Assembly (NCBI RefSeq): GCF_030816475.1
Contig: NZ_JAUSXF010000001.1
Coordinates: 2,418,001-2,482,000, forward strand
DNA length: 64,000 nt
From: Arthrobacter pascens
GTDB lineage: Bacteria > Actinomycetota > Actinomycetes > Actinomycetales > Micrococcaceae
Direction: 5' to 3'
Positions within the stretch are counted from its first letter, which is position 1. Each line of letters opens with the position of its first letter. Shown one piece after another: positions 9,280 through 19,200 of this stretch. The notes beneath the pieces were generated by a model, which saw only the letters and a program-made list of their open reading frames with translations, had not been told where the DNA came from and searched no databases. Position numbers and translations under genes: made by a program.

Positions 9280-9304
9280 TGACCGACGTCATAAAACCGC
9301 AATC
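9280..9304 (+). promoter_or_regulatory. Box A: TGAC-N4-GTCA regulatory site upstream of the transporter
   Basis: TGACCGACGTCATAAAAC is followed by CGCAA. It closely matches box B at 10551 across about 23 positions, differing only at a few. Both contain the inverted repeat TGAC-N4-GTCA and a trailing A-rich CGCAA half. The two copies sit upstream of the two transcription units that flank the AraC gene, as expected for its operators. Confidence 0.55.
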
Positions 9305-9468
9305 CAGAGAATGGGCGTGACCTCCAGGAACAAGCAGCAGTGGATCTTTCCTTCGCGATCCAGGTTTGAGGAAGAACGCGTGATTGCCCTGCTGCCCGCT
9401 ATAGAACTGTGAGCGGCGCGGCGTGCAGAACGGCGCAGTCGGCCCAGCGCTGTTCCCCGTTCGGGCGG

Positions 9469-10449
9469 CTACCGCCGCAGGCTTTCGGAGGGCAGCTCTC
9501 CAAAGGCGGTCAGGTATGAAGAGGAGAAACGCCCCGGATGTGAAAACCCACAGCGCGCGGCGATCGCAATCACAGTCTCATCCCCTGGATCCGCTCCCAA
9601 GAGCAGTTCCCGGGCACGGTTCAGCCGGGCTTTCCTCAGCAGTTCTGAGGGCGTGGCCCCAAACTCGGAACGCAAGGCAGTTTGCAGGGTTCGCATGGAT
9701 ACCCCGAGATGCTCGGCCAAGTCGGTTACAGCCAGCTCCTCGGAGGCGTGACGTTCCAGCAGCTCCCGGAACCTTCTGATCAAACTCCGTTCGAAAACCG
9801 GAGTCCCTATTCCAGCGGTGGCCGGACTCTTGTCAGTAGCCATGAGCAGCCGCGACAGCATTGTGTCCACAAGGAGCCGGTGGACATAGTGGGATGCCTG
9901 GGGTGCTCCGGTGATCATGTCGTCGTGAAGCTCGATCACGGATCTCAGGAATGCCCGCCCTGGAGCGCTGACGAGGTCCATTGAGTAGCCCGGGTCCACA
10001 TCGTCGGTGGCATCGTGGCCATAGAGCTTTTCAGCCACCGCGGCAAGCGCGGGGCGACTCACATAGACGATCAAGTGTGGAGCACCCAGATCCCAGACCA
10101 TCGAGAACGGGCGGTCCATCGGAGGGATGGTGGCCACTCTCGGACTGGACTCCACAATATTTGAGCCAACCTTCATGCGTGCGCGGCCAGCCAGAGGAAC
10201 CTGGACAAGCAAGAAGTTCTCCAGACCCTCCGGATCGATCCGGACTTCGGCTCCGTAGTCCAGAAAGTCGATGCCGACATCTCCGCGGTGCAACGAGCGC
10301 AGCTTCATCGCCAAGGATCGCTCCGGTGCCTGGGGCATGAGGCGGTGGCGGCAGAACAGTTCAGCAATCTTGGCGTGAGCATCGTCGACGTCCGAAGTGG
10401 TCACCGTCGGGCTCCCCCTCAGGACATCGCGGGGGAGAATCCTGTCCAT
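9469..10449 (-). CDS. AraC-family transcriptional regulator of the indole/aromatic cluster
   Basis: A 326-residue protein with an N-terminal AraC-binding-like ligand domain (residues about 50-200, including FLDYGAEVRIDPEGLENFLL) and a C-terminal pair of HTH motifs (about 225-326, with LAVTDLAEHLGVSMRTLQTALRS and IAARCGFSHPGRFSSSY). The architecture is that of AraC activators of aromatic catabolism, including regulators next to indole oxygenase genes in Acinetobacter (iifR). It is divergent from the SDR/StyA operon, and box B lies between them, so it probably activates that operon and the transporter in response to indole or an early product. Confidence 0.88.
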   Translation of the reverse strand: MDRILPRDVLRGSPTVTTSDVDDAHAKIAELFCRHRLMPQAPERSLAMKLRSLHRGDVGIDFLDYGAEVRIDPEGLENFLLVQVPLAGRARMKVGSNIVESSPRVATIPPMDRPFSMVWDLGAPHLIVYVSRPALAAVAEKLYGHDATDDVDPGYSMDLVSAPGRAFLRSVIELHDDMITGAPQASHYVHRLLVDTMLSRLLMATDKSPATAGIGTPVFERSLIRRFRELLERHASEELAVTDLAEHLGVSMRTLQTALRSEFGATPSELLRKARLNRARELLLGADPGDETVIAIAARCGFSHPGRFSSSYLTAFGELPSESLRR

Positions 10450-10550
10450 TTCGCCTGCCTTCCGAGGGGGTTTCGTTTATTGGATGATCTCTGCGCATAC
10501 GGTCTATACATGACCGACGCAGCTGGCTAGATTCATTATCAGTACAAGTA

Positions 10551-10575
10551 TGACGCACGTCATAGAAACGCAACA
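10551..10575 (+). promoter_or_regulatory. Box B: TGAC-N4-GTCA regulatory site upstream of the SDR/StyA operon
   Basis: TGACGCACGTCATAGAAACG is followed by CAA and ends about 40 bases before the SDR ATG at 10616. It matches box A at 9280 over most of its length. A partial copy starting TGACCGACGC lies further upstream at 10511. Position between the AraC gene and the operon fits an activator site. Confidence 0.6.
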
Positions 10576-10615
10576 GGGGACGTCCAGTACGGACCCGTAG
10601 TTGAAAGGTTTGGAC

Positions 10616-11404
10616 ATGTCCGAACTCGCAGGCAGGACCGCTATCGTCACGGGCGGAGTCACCAAAATAGGACAGGGCGTTGTTACTGCGCTCCGGGGCG
10701 CGGGAGCCACTGTGGTGGTTGCTGACATTGACCCCGACGGCGCAGCCAAGCTGAAGTCACTCGGAGATGGCATCCACTTCACGCACACCGACATTACTGA
10801 TGACGCGGCCCTCTCCAGGCTCATCGACCGCACCGTGTCCGACCACGGTGGCCTGGACATCCTGGTTAATCTTGCTTGTACCTACACGGACGACGGTGCC
10901 GATTCGGGCAGGGATGACTGGTTGCAGGCGCTTAACGTCAACCTGGTCAGCGCCGTGATGGCAAGCAGGGCGGCCCGAGCACACCTCAAAGCGTCCAAGC
11001 ACGGTGCCATCGTCAATTTCACCTCCATCTCCAGCTCCATCGCCCAGACCGGACGTTGGCTTTACCCTGCCAGCAAGGCTGCCCTCGTCCAGATAACCCG
11101 GAGCATGGCTGTCGACTTTGCTGCCGACCGTATCCGGGTGAATTCGGTCAGCCCAGGCTGGATCTGGAGCAACATCATGGACACGCTCAGCCACGGAAAT
11201 CTTGACAAGACGGACGCGGTGGCTGCTCCGTTCCACGCCCTCAAGAGGGCTGGCCGGCCCGAGGAGGTCGGCGACGTCGTTGCCTTCCTCGCCAGTGACC
11301 GGGCCAGCTTCGTCACGGGCGCAGACTGGGCAGTGGACGGCGGCTACTCCGCGCTCGGCCCGGAACGCGCCGAAGAAACCATTCCCCTGCTCGCAGCCGA
11401 ATAA
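10616..11404 (+). CDS. Short-chain dehydrogenase/reductase, first gene of the indole-oxygenase operon
   Basis: A complete 262-residue classical SDR. The cofactor motif is TGGVTKIGQG, the acidic residue after beta-2 (VVADIDP) indicates NAD(H), and the catalytic set includes Ser in NFTSISSS, Tyr150 and Lys154 (YPASK). The chosen ATG follows GAAAGG with eight-base spacing; an in-frame TTG at 10601 is less likely. In the Acinetobacter indole pathway an SDR (IifB) dehydrogenates the indole dihydrodiol formed by the flavin oxygenase. By position this protein is a candidate for the same step. The link is inferred from neighbourhood. Confidence 0.85.
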   Translation: MSELAGRTAIVTGGVTKIGQGVVTALRGAGATVVVADIDPDGAAKLKSLGDGIHFTHTDITDDAALSRLIDRTVSDHGGLDILVNLACTYTDDGADSGRDDWLQALNVNLVSAVMASRAARAHLKASKHGAIVNFTSISSSIAQTGRWLYPASKAALVQITRSMAVDFAADRIRVNSVSPGWIWSNIMDTLSHGNLDKTDAVAAPFHALKRAGRPEEVGDVVAFLASDRASFVTGADWAVDGGYSALGPERAEETIPLLAAE

Positions 11405-11426
11405 CCTAAAGACAAGGCAAAAAATC

Positions 11427-12668
11427 ATGACACAGCGCCACATCACCATCGTCGGAGCGGGCCAGTCAGGTCTGCAGTTGGGAATCGGGCTCCTTGACGC
11501 CGGCTACCAAGTGACGACAGTATCCAACCGCACGGCCGAAGAAATTCACGACGGCAAAGTCTCCTCCAGCCAGTGCATGTTCCACGACTCCCTTGAGCAC
11601 GAAAGGCAGCTGGGGCTGGATTTCTGGTCCGACGCTCCACAGGTCGAGGGAATCTCCTTCACTGTCCCCCACCCGGAACTGCCCGGCGAAAAGGCCATCA
11701 GCTGGGCTTCCCGCCTGGACAGCCCTGCACAGTCCATTGACCAACGCGTCAAATTTCCGAAGTTCATGGAAGAGTTTGTCGCACGGGGAGGCGAACTGAT
11801 CTTCGAAGACGCCGGCATCGAAGACCTTGAGCGATACACCCAGAATTCCGACCTTGTCATCGTTGCCGCCGGCAAGGGCGAAATCGCCCAGCTCTTCACC
11901 CGGGACGCCGTGCGCAGCACGTATGACGCCCCGCAGCGCGCCCTGGCCCTGACGTATGTCAATGGCCTGGCACCGAGGGCGGAATTCTCTGCCGTTTCCT
12001 TCAACCTGATTCCGGGCGTTGGCGAGTACTTTGTCTTTCCCGCTCTGACCACGACAGGGCCCTGCGAAATCATGGTCTTCGAAGGTATCCCCGGCGGTCC
12101 CATGGACTGCTGGAAGGGTCTCACTGCGGAGGAGCATCTGCAGACCTCTAAGGACGTCCTCAACAAGTACCTGCCGTGGGAGGCCGCCCGCGCAACTGAC
12201 GTGGAAATGACTGACAAAAACGGCTTCCTCCAGGGCCGGTTCCCGCCCACGGTCCGCCACCCCATTGCTACGCTGCCCAGCGGCCGAAACGTTCTTGGGC
12301 TGGCCGACGTCGTGGTCCTCAACGATCCAATAACCGGCCAGGGATCCAACAACGCCAGCAAGTGTGCAGCCTCATACCTGCAGAGCATTCTCGAACAGGG
12401 CGATGACGCCTTCGACGCGGCGTTCATGCAGGCCAGCTTCGAACGGTACTGGACGTACGCCCAGCACGTTGCCCAATGGACTAACGCCCTCTTGGCTCCC
12501 CCGCAGCCGCACATGCTCGAGGTTCTGGGCGCAGCCGGTCAGTCCCCGGAGATCGCCCACCGCTTTGCCAACGGATTCAACAACCCGCCGGACTTCCAGG
12601 AGTGGTTCATGTACCCCGACCAGGCAGCTGCATATCTCGCCTTGGTCAGTGCCACGAATGCTTCTTAA
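11427..12668 (+). CDS. StyA1-like FAD-dependent styrene/indole monooxygenase
   Basis: A 413-residue protein of the group E flavoprotein monooxygenases (StyA family). The FAD-binding GAGQSG motif is at residues 10-15. Family-typical segments follow, such as DGKVSSSQCMFHDSLEHE, the PGVGEYFVFPALT region, and VVVLNDPITGQGSNNASKCA near the C-terminus. These enzymes use reduced FAD delivered by a separate reductase to epoxidise styrene or indole. No stand-alone StyB follows. Instead the next gene is a monooxygenase-reductase fusion, the StyA1/StyA2B arrangement known from Rhodococcus opacus 1CP, where StyA1 draws FADH2 from the fusion's reductase half. Its likely substrate here is indole or a substituted indole. 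Confidence 0.88.
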   Translation: MTQRHITIVGAGQSGLQLGIGLLDAGYQVTTVSNRTAEEIHDGKVSSSQCMFHDSLEHERQLGLDFWSDAPQVEGISFTVPHPELPGEKAISWASRLDSPAQSIDQRVKFPKFMEEFVARGGELIFEDAGIEDLERYTQNSDLVIVAAGKGEIAQLFTRDAVRSTYDAPQRALALTYVNGLAPRAEFSAVSFNLIPGVGEYFVFPALTTTGPCEIMVFEGIPGGPMDCWKGLTAEEHLQTSKDVLNKYLPWEAARATDVEMTDKNGFLQGRFPPTVRHPIATLPSGRNVLGLADVVVLNDPITGQGSNNASKCAASYLQSILEQGDDAFDAAFMQASFERYWTYAQHVAQWTNALLAPPQPHMLEVLGAAGQSPEIAHRFANGFNNPPDFQEWFMYPDQAAAYLALVSATNAS

Positions 12669-12727
12669 CCGCAGTCTCCCTGCTATGTCCAGCTCACGGC
12701 ACCATATATTCACGAAAGAAGTTTGAA

Positions 12728-14476
12728 ATGCGTAAAATCGCAATCATCGGCGCCGGTGAATCGGGCGCCCAGCTCGCTCTCGGGCTTCAGCGTGAGGGCT
12801 ACGCGATCACACTTTTCTCGGACCGCTCGGCCGCGCAAATCCGCACCGGCAGGGTTATGTCCAGTCAGTGCATGTTTGGCACGGCCCTGGCGGCGGAGGA
12901 ACAGCTGAGTCCTGCGCTGTCCGGTATCTACGAGAGCGGCGCGGTCCCCGCAATCAACCGGATCAGTATGCGGGTGTCCGGGGAATCACCCGACGCTCCA
13001 ACGGAGTGGGAGGCATCACTGGACACCCCGGCGCATTCCATCGACCAGCGGATCAAGAGCGCCGCCTGGATTGAGACGTTTATCTCAGCGGGCGGGGACT
13101 TCCGCATTGAGAAGGTCTCGGCCCGGATGCTCGAGGAACTTACGCGCGACTATGAGCTCGTCGTGGTAAGTACGGGGAAAGGCGAGCTTGGCCAGGTCTT
13201 TCCCCGGGACAAATCAAAGTCCCCGTTTGACCGGCCCCAGCGAGTCCTCGCGCTGAATTATGTAACCGCTGGGAACCAGCTCCCGGGTGCGTCTCAGGAA
13301 AGCACCGACAGCATCCGCATGTCGATGGTGCCAGGCGTCGGCGAGTTCTTCACTTTCCCGGGCCTCACGGTGTCCGGCCTCTGTCAGATGATGGTCTTTG
13401 AAGGCGTCGTGGGAGGTCCGATGGACTGCTGGTCCGATGTCACCACGCCACAGGACCAGCTGGAGCGTTCCCTTGAGATTCTCAAGGAATACTTTCCCCA
13501 CGAATCCGAAAACTTCGCGGGGGCCAGCCTGACGGACGAGGGCGCCACCCTCCTTGGCCGTATCACGCCGACGGTCCGGTCCGCGGTGGGTCAGCTGGCC
13601 AATGGCGGCCTGGTTTTTGGCGTTGGGGACGCTGTCGTCCTGAACGACCCGCTGACCGGGCAAGGATCGAATAACGCGACCATGGCGGCCCGCTACTATC
13701 TGGACTCCATACTCCGCAGGGGAAACGAGGCATTTGACCAAGCCTGGATGGAACGAACGTTCGACGAATTCTGGCGGGGCTGGGGACAGTGGGCCGTCGC
13801 GTGGACCAACGACATGCTCAAGCCCCGGCGGGAACACCAGCTGGCCATTTTCAGCGATGCCGTGGAGCACCCGGCTCTGGCCGCCAGCGTCGTCAACGGC
13901 TTCGACGACCCGAGGACGTTCTTCCCCTGGTGGTTCGACTCCGCCGCTGCCGCCGAATTCGTAGAGGCCAAGAAGGAGGAAGACTCTGCAGCCTTTGACA
14001 TCCGGGATTTCAGGGCGGCACTTGGACAGTTCGCTACAGGTGTCACCGTCATCACCGCCCGGGCACCGGATGGACGGAAAGTCGGCATGACGGCAAATTC
14101 CTTCACGTCCGTTTCCATGGAACCGCCTCTGGTCCTCTGGTGCCCCAGCAAAAGGGCACCCAGCCTGATCGACTTTGAGGAATCGACCCATTTCGCCATC
14201 AATGTTCTTGCCAGCGACCAACACGTGCTGTCACGGCAGTTCGCGACGCCCTCCGAGGACAAGTTCGCGGGAGCGGAAGTAGTAGAGGGTATTGCGGGTG
14301 TCCCTGTCCTGAAAGGTGCCGTTGCCACGTTCCAATGCAGGACCGTCGCACGCCATGACGCCGGAGACCACGTGATCTATATCGGCGAAGTCGAGAAGTA
14401 CGAGGGCACGGGAGGGGCGCCACTGGTCTTTCACCACGGCAAGTACCACGCAACTGCCAGCCACCCGGACTTCTGA
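12728..14476 (+). CDS. styA2B: StyA2B-like fused monooxygenase and flavin reductase
   Basis: 582 residues in two parts. Residues 1-about 415 form a StyA-type monooxygenase with FAD motif GAGESG at 8-13 and the SSQCMFGTAL and VVLNDPLTGQGSNNATMAA segments. Residues about 425-582 form a StyB-type flavin reductase beginning DIRDFRAALGQFATGVTVI and containing GMTANSFTSVSMEPPLVLWC. The protein should be self-sufficient: NADH reduces FAD in the C-terminal half and the N-terminal half uses it with O2 to epoxidise indole/styrene. It lies 59 bases after styA1, so both are co-expressed. Start ATG 12728 is chosen because homology begins at MRKIAIIGAGESG. Confidence 0.9.
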   Translation: MRKIAIIGAGESGAQLALGLQREGYAITLFSDRSAAQIRTGRVMSSQCMFGTALAAEEQLSPALSGIYESGAVPAINRISMRVSGESPDAPTEWEASLDTPAHSIDQRIKSAAWIETFISAGGDFRIEKVSARMLEELTRDYELVVVSTGKGELGQVFPRDKSKSPFDRPQRVLALNYVTAGNQLPGASQESTDSIRMSMVPGVGEFFTFPGLTVSGLCQMMVFEGVVGGPMDCWSDVTTPQDQLERSLEILKEYFPHESENFAGASLTDEGATLLGRITPTVRSAVGQLANGGLVFGVGDAVVLNDPLTGQGSNNATMAARYYLDSILRRGNEAFDQAWMERTFDEFWRGWGQWAVAWTNDMLKPRREHQLAIFSDAVEHPALAASVVNGFDDPRTFFPWWFDSAAAAEFVEAKKEEDSAAFDIRDFRAALGQFATGVTVITARAPDGRKVGMTANSFTSVSMEPPLVLWCPSKRAPSLIDFEESTHFAINVLASDQHVLSRQFATPSEDKFAGAEVVEGIAGVPVLKGAVATFQCRTVARHDAGDHVIYIGEVEKYEGTGGAPLVFHHGKYHATASHPDF

Positions 14477-14492
14477 CAGGACTGAACCAGAC

Positions 14493-16070
14493 ATGGAACC
14501 ACCGGAAGAAATCGCAATTATCGGCTCCGGCATCAACTCATTGGTCGCCGCGGCTGAACTCGCTCTGGCCGGGAAGCGGGTATGCATCATCGAACGCAGG
14601 GACCGTCTGGGCGGATTCATCCATTCCTCCGAAAGGACCCTGCCGGGCTTCATTCATGACACGTTCTCGTCCTGGCATCCACTCTTTGTTTCCGGAGCCG
14701 CCTACAAAGTGCTCGGTCAGGAACTCCATGCACGTGGTCTGGAGTACTGCAATTCGGAAAGCGCCGTCACAGCCAGCGTGGCTGCGGATCCCGGTACAGG
14801 TGAACATCGGGTAGTCATTGCCTACCGGGATCCGCAGCTCACTGCTTCAACGATGAAAACACCTGGTGACAATGAGGCCTATCAGGCCATGCTGGCGGAC
14901 TTGGGTCGGAATGCTGACACTGTTTTCGGTGCATTCGGCGCGGAACTCCGCTCGCTCAAGGACGTCGCAAAAATTGCCTTTAGTGCCCTCCGAAGAGGGA
15001 AGATCAAAGACAATGAGGCGTTCCTGCGCGACTCTGTCATGAGCGGTCGCAACTACCTCCGAAGCCGTTTTCGAGGCTGGGAAACCGACCAGCTCTGGTC
15101 CCCATGGCTGCTCCACGCGGGCCTTGGCCCGGACCAGGCCACCGGTGGTGTGATGCTGCCGGTTATGGCCATGAGCATGCACACCTTCGGACTTCCTGTT
15201 GTGAAGGGCGGCTCTTCGAACATTGTCAGTGCGTTCGAGTCCCTGCTGAAGGACAGCGGTGTGCGCATCATGCTGGATACCGACGTGGAGAAGATCCTCG
15301 TCAACGCCGGAAGAGTCGTGGGACTTCAGACATCCCAAGAGACAGTGAACGCCGGGACTGTCTTGGCCAACGTATCCCCGCAGGCTTTGTACGGAAGTCT
15401 GCTCGATGAAGCACCGCCTCAGGCGGTAGCCGCCGCTGAGCGGTACCAGAACGGCCGCGGGGCCATGCAGATTCATCTTGCCCTGGACAAACCAGTCGAA
15501 TGGCTGGATTCGAGGCTGAACTCCGTCCCATTGGTTCATCTGAGCAGCGGTTCAGACAGCACAGGCGTTGCCTGCGCTCAGGCAGAGGCGGGCCTCCTGC
15601 CGACTGATCCAACAGTGGTCGTCGGTCAGCAATCGGTACTGGACCCTTCCAGGGCGCCGGAGGGCAAAGCGACGCTCTGGCTTCAACTGCAGGAGGTTCC
15701 CTTTTCCCCTGTCGGGGATGCCGCAGGCCTGCTGCCTGTCGAGGCAGGCTGGTCCGAGGATCTGAAATTGCACTTCATGGAACGCATCCTGGAGAAGCTG
15801 GAACGATTCGCGCCCGGCACCCGGACGTCTGTGCTGGCCTGGGACATCCTGGCTCCCACCGACCTGCTCCGCGAGAATGTGAATGCGGTCAAAGGCGATC
15901 CCTACGGCGGTTCGGCTGAACTCTTTCAGAACCTCCTCTGGCGTCCATTCCCCCAGGCCGCCAACCATAAGACGGCCATCAAAGGGCTATGGCATATCGG
16001 CGCCTCCACCCACCCGGGTCCTGGACTCTCAGGAGGATCCGGTCACATGATTGCGCAAAAGCTTATCTGA
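14493..16070 (+). CDS. FAD-dependent oxidoreductase of the phytoene-desaturase/amine-oxidase superfamily
   Basis: A complete 525-residue flavoprotein. The N-terminus has the dinucleotide fold IIGSGINSLVAAAELALAG and the downstream RRDRLGGFIHSSE, typical of the phytoene dehydrogenase-like NAD(P)/FAD family. The C-terminus has LWHIGASTHPGPGLSGGSGHM, the second FAD contact of the superfamily. It follows styA2B by 16 bases, so it belongs to the operon. A role in oxidising indoxyl, an indole diol, or an indigo-type dimer is possible, because the pathway needs oxidation to isatin, but no characterised relative is recognised. Function is therefore open. Confidence 0.8.
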   Translation: MEPPEEIAIIGSGINSLVAAAELALAGKRVCIIERRDRLGGFIHSSERTLPGFIHDTFSSWHPLFVSGAAYKVLGQELHARGLEYCNSESAVTASVAADPGTGEHRVVIAYRDPQLTASTMKTPGDNEAYQAMLADLGRNADTVFGAFGAELRSLKDVAKIAFSALRRGKIKDNEAFLRDSVMSGRNYLRSRFRGWETDQLWSPWLLHAGLGPDQATGGVMLPVMAMSMHTFGLPVVKGGSSNIVSAFESLLKDSGVRIMLDTDVEKILVNAGRVVGLQTSQETVNAGTVLANVSPQALYGSLLDEAPPQAVAAAERYQNGRGAMQIHLALDKPVEWLDSRLNSVPLVHLSSGSDSTGVACAQAEAGLLPTDPTVVVGQQSVLDPSRAPEGKATLWLQLQEVPFSPVGDAAGLLPVEAGWSEDLKLHFMERILEKLERFAPGTRTSVLAWDILAPTDLLRENVNAVKGDPYGGSAELFQNLLWRPFPQAANHKTAIKGLWHIGASTHPGPGLSGGSGHMIAQKLI

Positions 16071-16205
16071 CCCACTATCCCTACGCTGCCGGCTGCGTAC
16101 TGTGATACTAAGAATGAACAGTGCGCTGTTGCACTTTTTTGAGATGCCACCGTGATGCTCTTGAGGTACTCATGCAACTAGTCCATAGGGTCCTTCCCTC
16201 CGGCG

Positions 16206-19200
16206 GTGAGCGGACGTCCCGGCTCCTGCCGCCTAGGTCCTGTCGTGCCAACGGTTGAATTTTTGGGAACGGCGGTCCCGCCGACGGATTTCCTTGCCGC
16301 CTACTACGATGAGGTGCCGAGCGAAGACCGGGAACCTTACGAAACCGGGCGGCTGGAATCCCGGGCTGTTGCCCACTTCCGCTCGGGCCTGACCCGAACC
16401 CCTGGTGCTGAAGCCTGGGTCGGGCTGATTCCGGACAAGGACAGTACGGTTCTCGGTGTGGTCACCGATGATGCGCCGTTCATGGTGGATTCCGTGCTCG
16501 CTGAGGTAACGCGACGGGGCCTGGGCATACATCTGGTTGTCCATCCGACCTTTACCGTGGTCCGGGATCCTAGTGGCCGGCTCACCGCAATCAATCCAGC
16601 CACCCCGCAAGCGGAATCGCGGGTTGAGTCCTGGATCTCCGTGGAGATTGACGATTCGCTGCGTTCCGAGAATGCTGAAGCTCTGCTGGACGGAATCCGT
16701 CGGGTGATCTCCGATATTCGCCTGGTCGTGTCGGACTGGCAGAAGATGCGACGCAAGGCCGTCGACGTCGCCGAAGCCTTGCCTGATGTCCCTGCGGAAC
16801 GGGCAGGACACGGCATTGAAATAGCGCGCAGTCTCCTTCGGTGGCTCACCAGCGACCACTTCGTCTTCATCGGATACAGGGAATACGCGCTGATTCGTGG
16901 ACCGTCGGAAGACCATCTCAGGGCGGTGGAGGGAACCGGCCTGGGGATCCTCAGCCACGGCGATTCCAGACCGCGCCGGCTGACAGAGACTGCGAGGAAG
17001 TCACTCCGCCGACCCCCGGCCTTCGTCGTGACCAAGGCGAATTCGAAGTCCACTGTCCACCGGGACGCCCATCTGGACTACATCGGGATAAAGACGTACG
17101 ACGCCGCAGGCGAAGTCACCGGTGAACACCGGTTTCTGGGCCTCTTTACCTCCAGTGTCTACAACGGTCCCGTTGATGACATGCCGGTTGTCGCCGACAA
17201 GATCCGGGCCGTGTTTGCGCAGAGCGGCTTGGTTCGGACCAGCTACTCCGGAAGGCACCTCATATCCATCCTGGAGACCTATCCACGCGATGAACTGTTC
17301 CAGATCGGCGTCGGCGACTTGTGCCAAAAGACTCTGCAAATCATGCGTATGCAAGAGCGCAGGCGCTCCCGCGTATTCTTGCGGGCCGACAGCTATGGGC
17401 GGTTCGTGACGGCTCTGGTCTATTTGCCTCGGGACCGTTACAACACCTCCGTGCGCATCCGGGTGGAACAGGACCTGCGCCAGGTATTCGCCGCCGTCGA
17501 CGTCGAGCACGAGGCGCGCGTAACGTCGTCGGCCCTGGCCCGAATCTTTTTTACCGTATGGCTTCCCCCCGGTGAAATCCCGTCTGTTGCTGAAGCAGAC
17601 CTTGAACGACGTGTCAGCCGGGCTGTACGGTCCTGGCCGGAAGGAGTCCTCGACGGTCTCCGGGAAATCCACCCGGGGCCGGAAGCGGAAACGCTATCCA
17701 AACGCTGGGGTGAAGCTTTTCCTGCAGAGTATCGGGTCCAATACAGCGTTGAGGACGCACGGGCGGACATCACACGACTGGAACAGCTCGACGGCGACGG
17801 TCCCGAATCGGCCGCGCGGCTGTACGTCGACCCCCGGCAGCCGGGGCGCCCGGAGGGGCACGGACGGATGCGCCTGTACCTCCGCGAACCGGAAAGCCTG
17901 ACCCACATCCTTCCTTTCTTCGAGCACCTCGGACTGGAAGTGCTTGAGGAGCGCCCCTACGAAATTGTTGATTCGGGGTCCCGGACATTCTTCCTGTACG
18001 ATCTCTCGGTTCGCTATCCACTGGAGTCTTCCGGGCCCCAGGCTCTGGCTCTGGTCCCGGATGCCTTCAGCGCCGCTCTCACCGGTCTGGCCGAGTCGGA
18101 CCTGCTCGACCACCTGGTTCTTCGCCAAGGCTTCCCATGGCGGATAGTGTCACTGCTCCGCAGCTATGCCAAGTATTGGCGTCAGCTCGGGACGTCCCAT
18201 TCCTTCGATTTCATGGCTTCCACGCTGCTAGCGCATCCTTTGGTGACAAGGGAACTCGTTACGCTGTTCTCTGCCAAATTCGACCCGGATCTGTATGGCG
18301 CCGACCGCGAATGGAGAGTGCGAAAGGCCGACGCCGCGGTGACGGAGGCCGTTTCGGCCGTGCCCACACTGGACGCCGGTTTTGTTCTGGAGACGTTTGC
18401 CTCCCTGATCCGGGCCACTGTGCGGACAAACTTCTATCAGGACAAGGAGTACATCAGCACGAAGTTCGACCCGTCCGGGATCGAAGTGCTCCCCAAGCCC
18501 CGTCCCACGCACGAAGTGTGGGTGTATTCCCCGCGGATCGAAGGGGTTCACCTTCGCTTCGGCAAGACCGCCCGCGGCGGACTCCGCTGGTCCGACCGAA
18601 AGGAAGATTTCCGGACCGAAGTCTTGGGGCTGGTCAAGGCGCAGGCCGTCAAGAACGCCGTCATCGTCCCCGGCGGGGCCAAGGGCGGCTTCTACTCCAA
18701 GGCGTCCGCAGGGCTGGCTGGCCGGGAACTGCTTCTGGCAGAGGGCCAGGAGTGCTACCGAACCTTCATCCGGGGACTCCTCGACGTCACCGACAACATC
18801 CGTTTTGAGGAACGCGGCCAGTTCACCATTCCGCCGCCGCGCGTGGTGCGATATGACGGCGACGACCCGTACCTTGTCGTAGCCGCTGACAAGGGCACCG
18901 CCGCCTTCTCCGACATCGCGAACGGCGTGGCCGGAAGCTACGACTACTGGCTCGGCGATGCCTTCGCCTCCGGCGGCTCGGTGGGGTATGACCACAAACG
19001 GATGGGAATCACCGCCCGGGGTGCCTGGGAATCCGTAAGAAGTCACTTCAGCGAAACCGGCATCGACCCGCAGGCTTCGGATTTCACAGCGGCCGGCATT
19101 GGAGACATGAGCGGCGACGTCTTCGGAAACGCCATGCTGTTGTCACGCCACATCCGATTAGTCGCAGCCTTCGACCATCGCCACATCTTTCTGGACCCGG

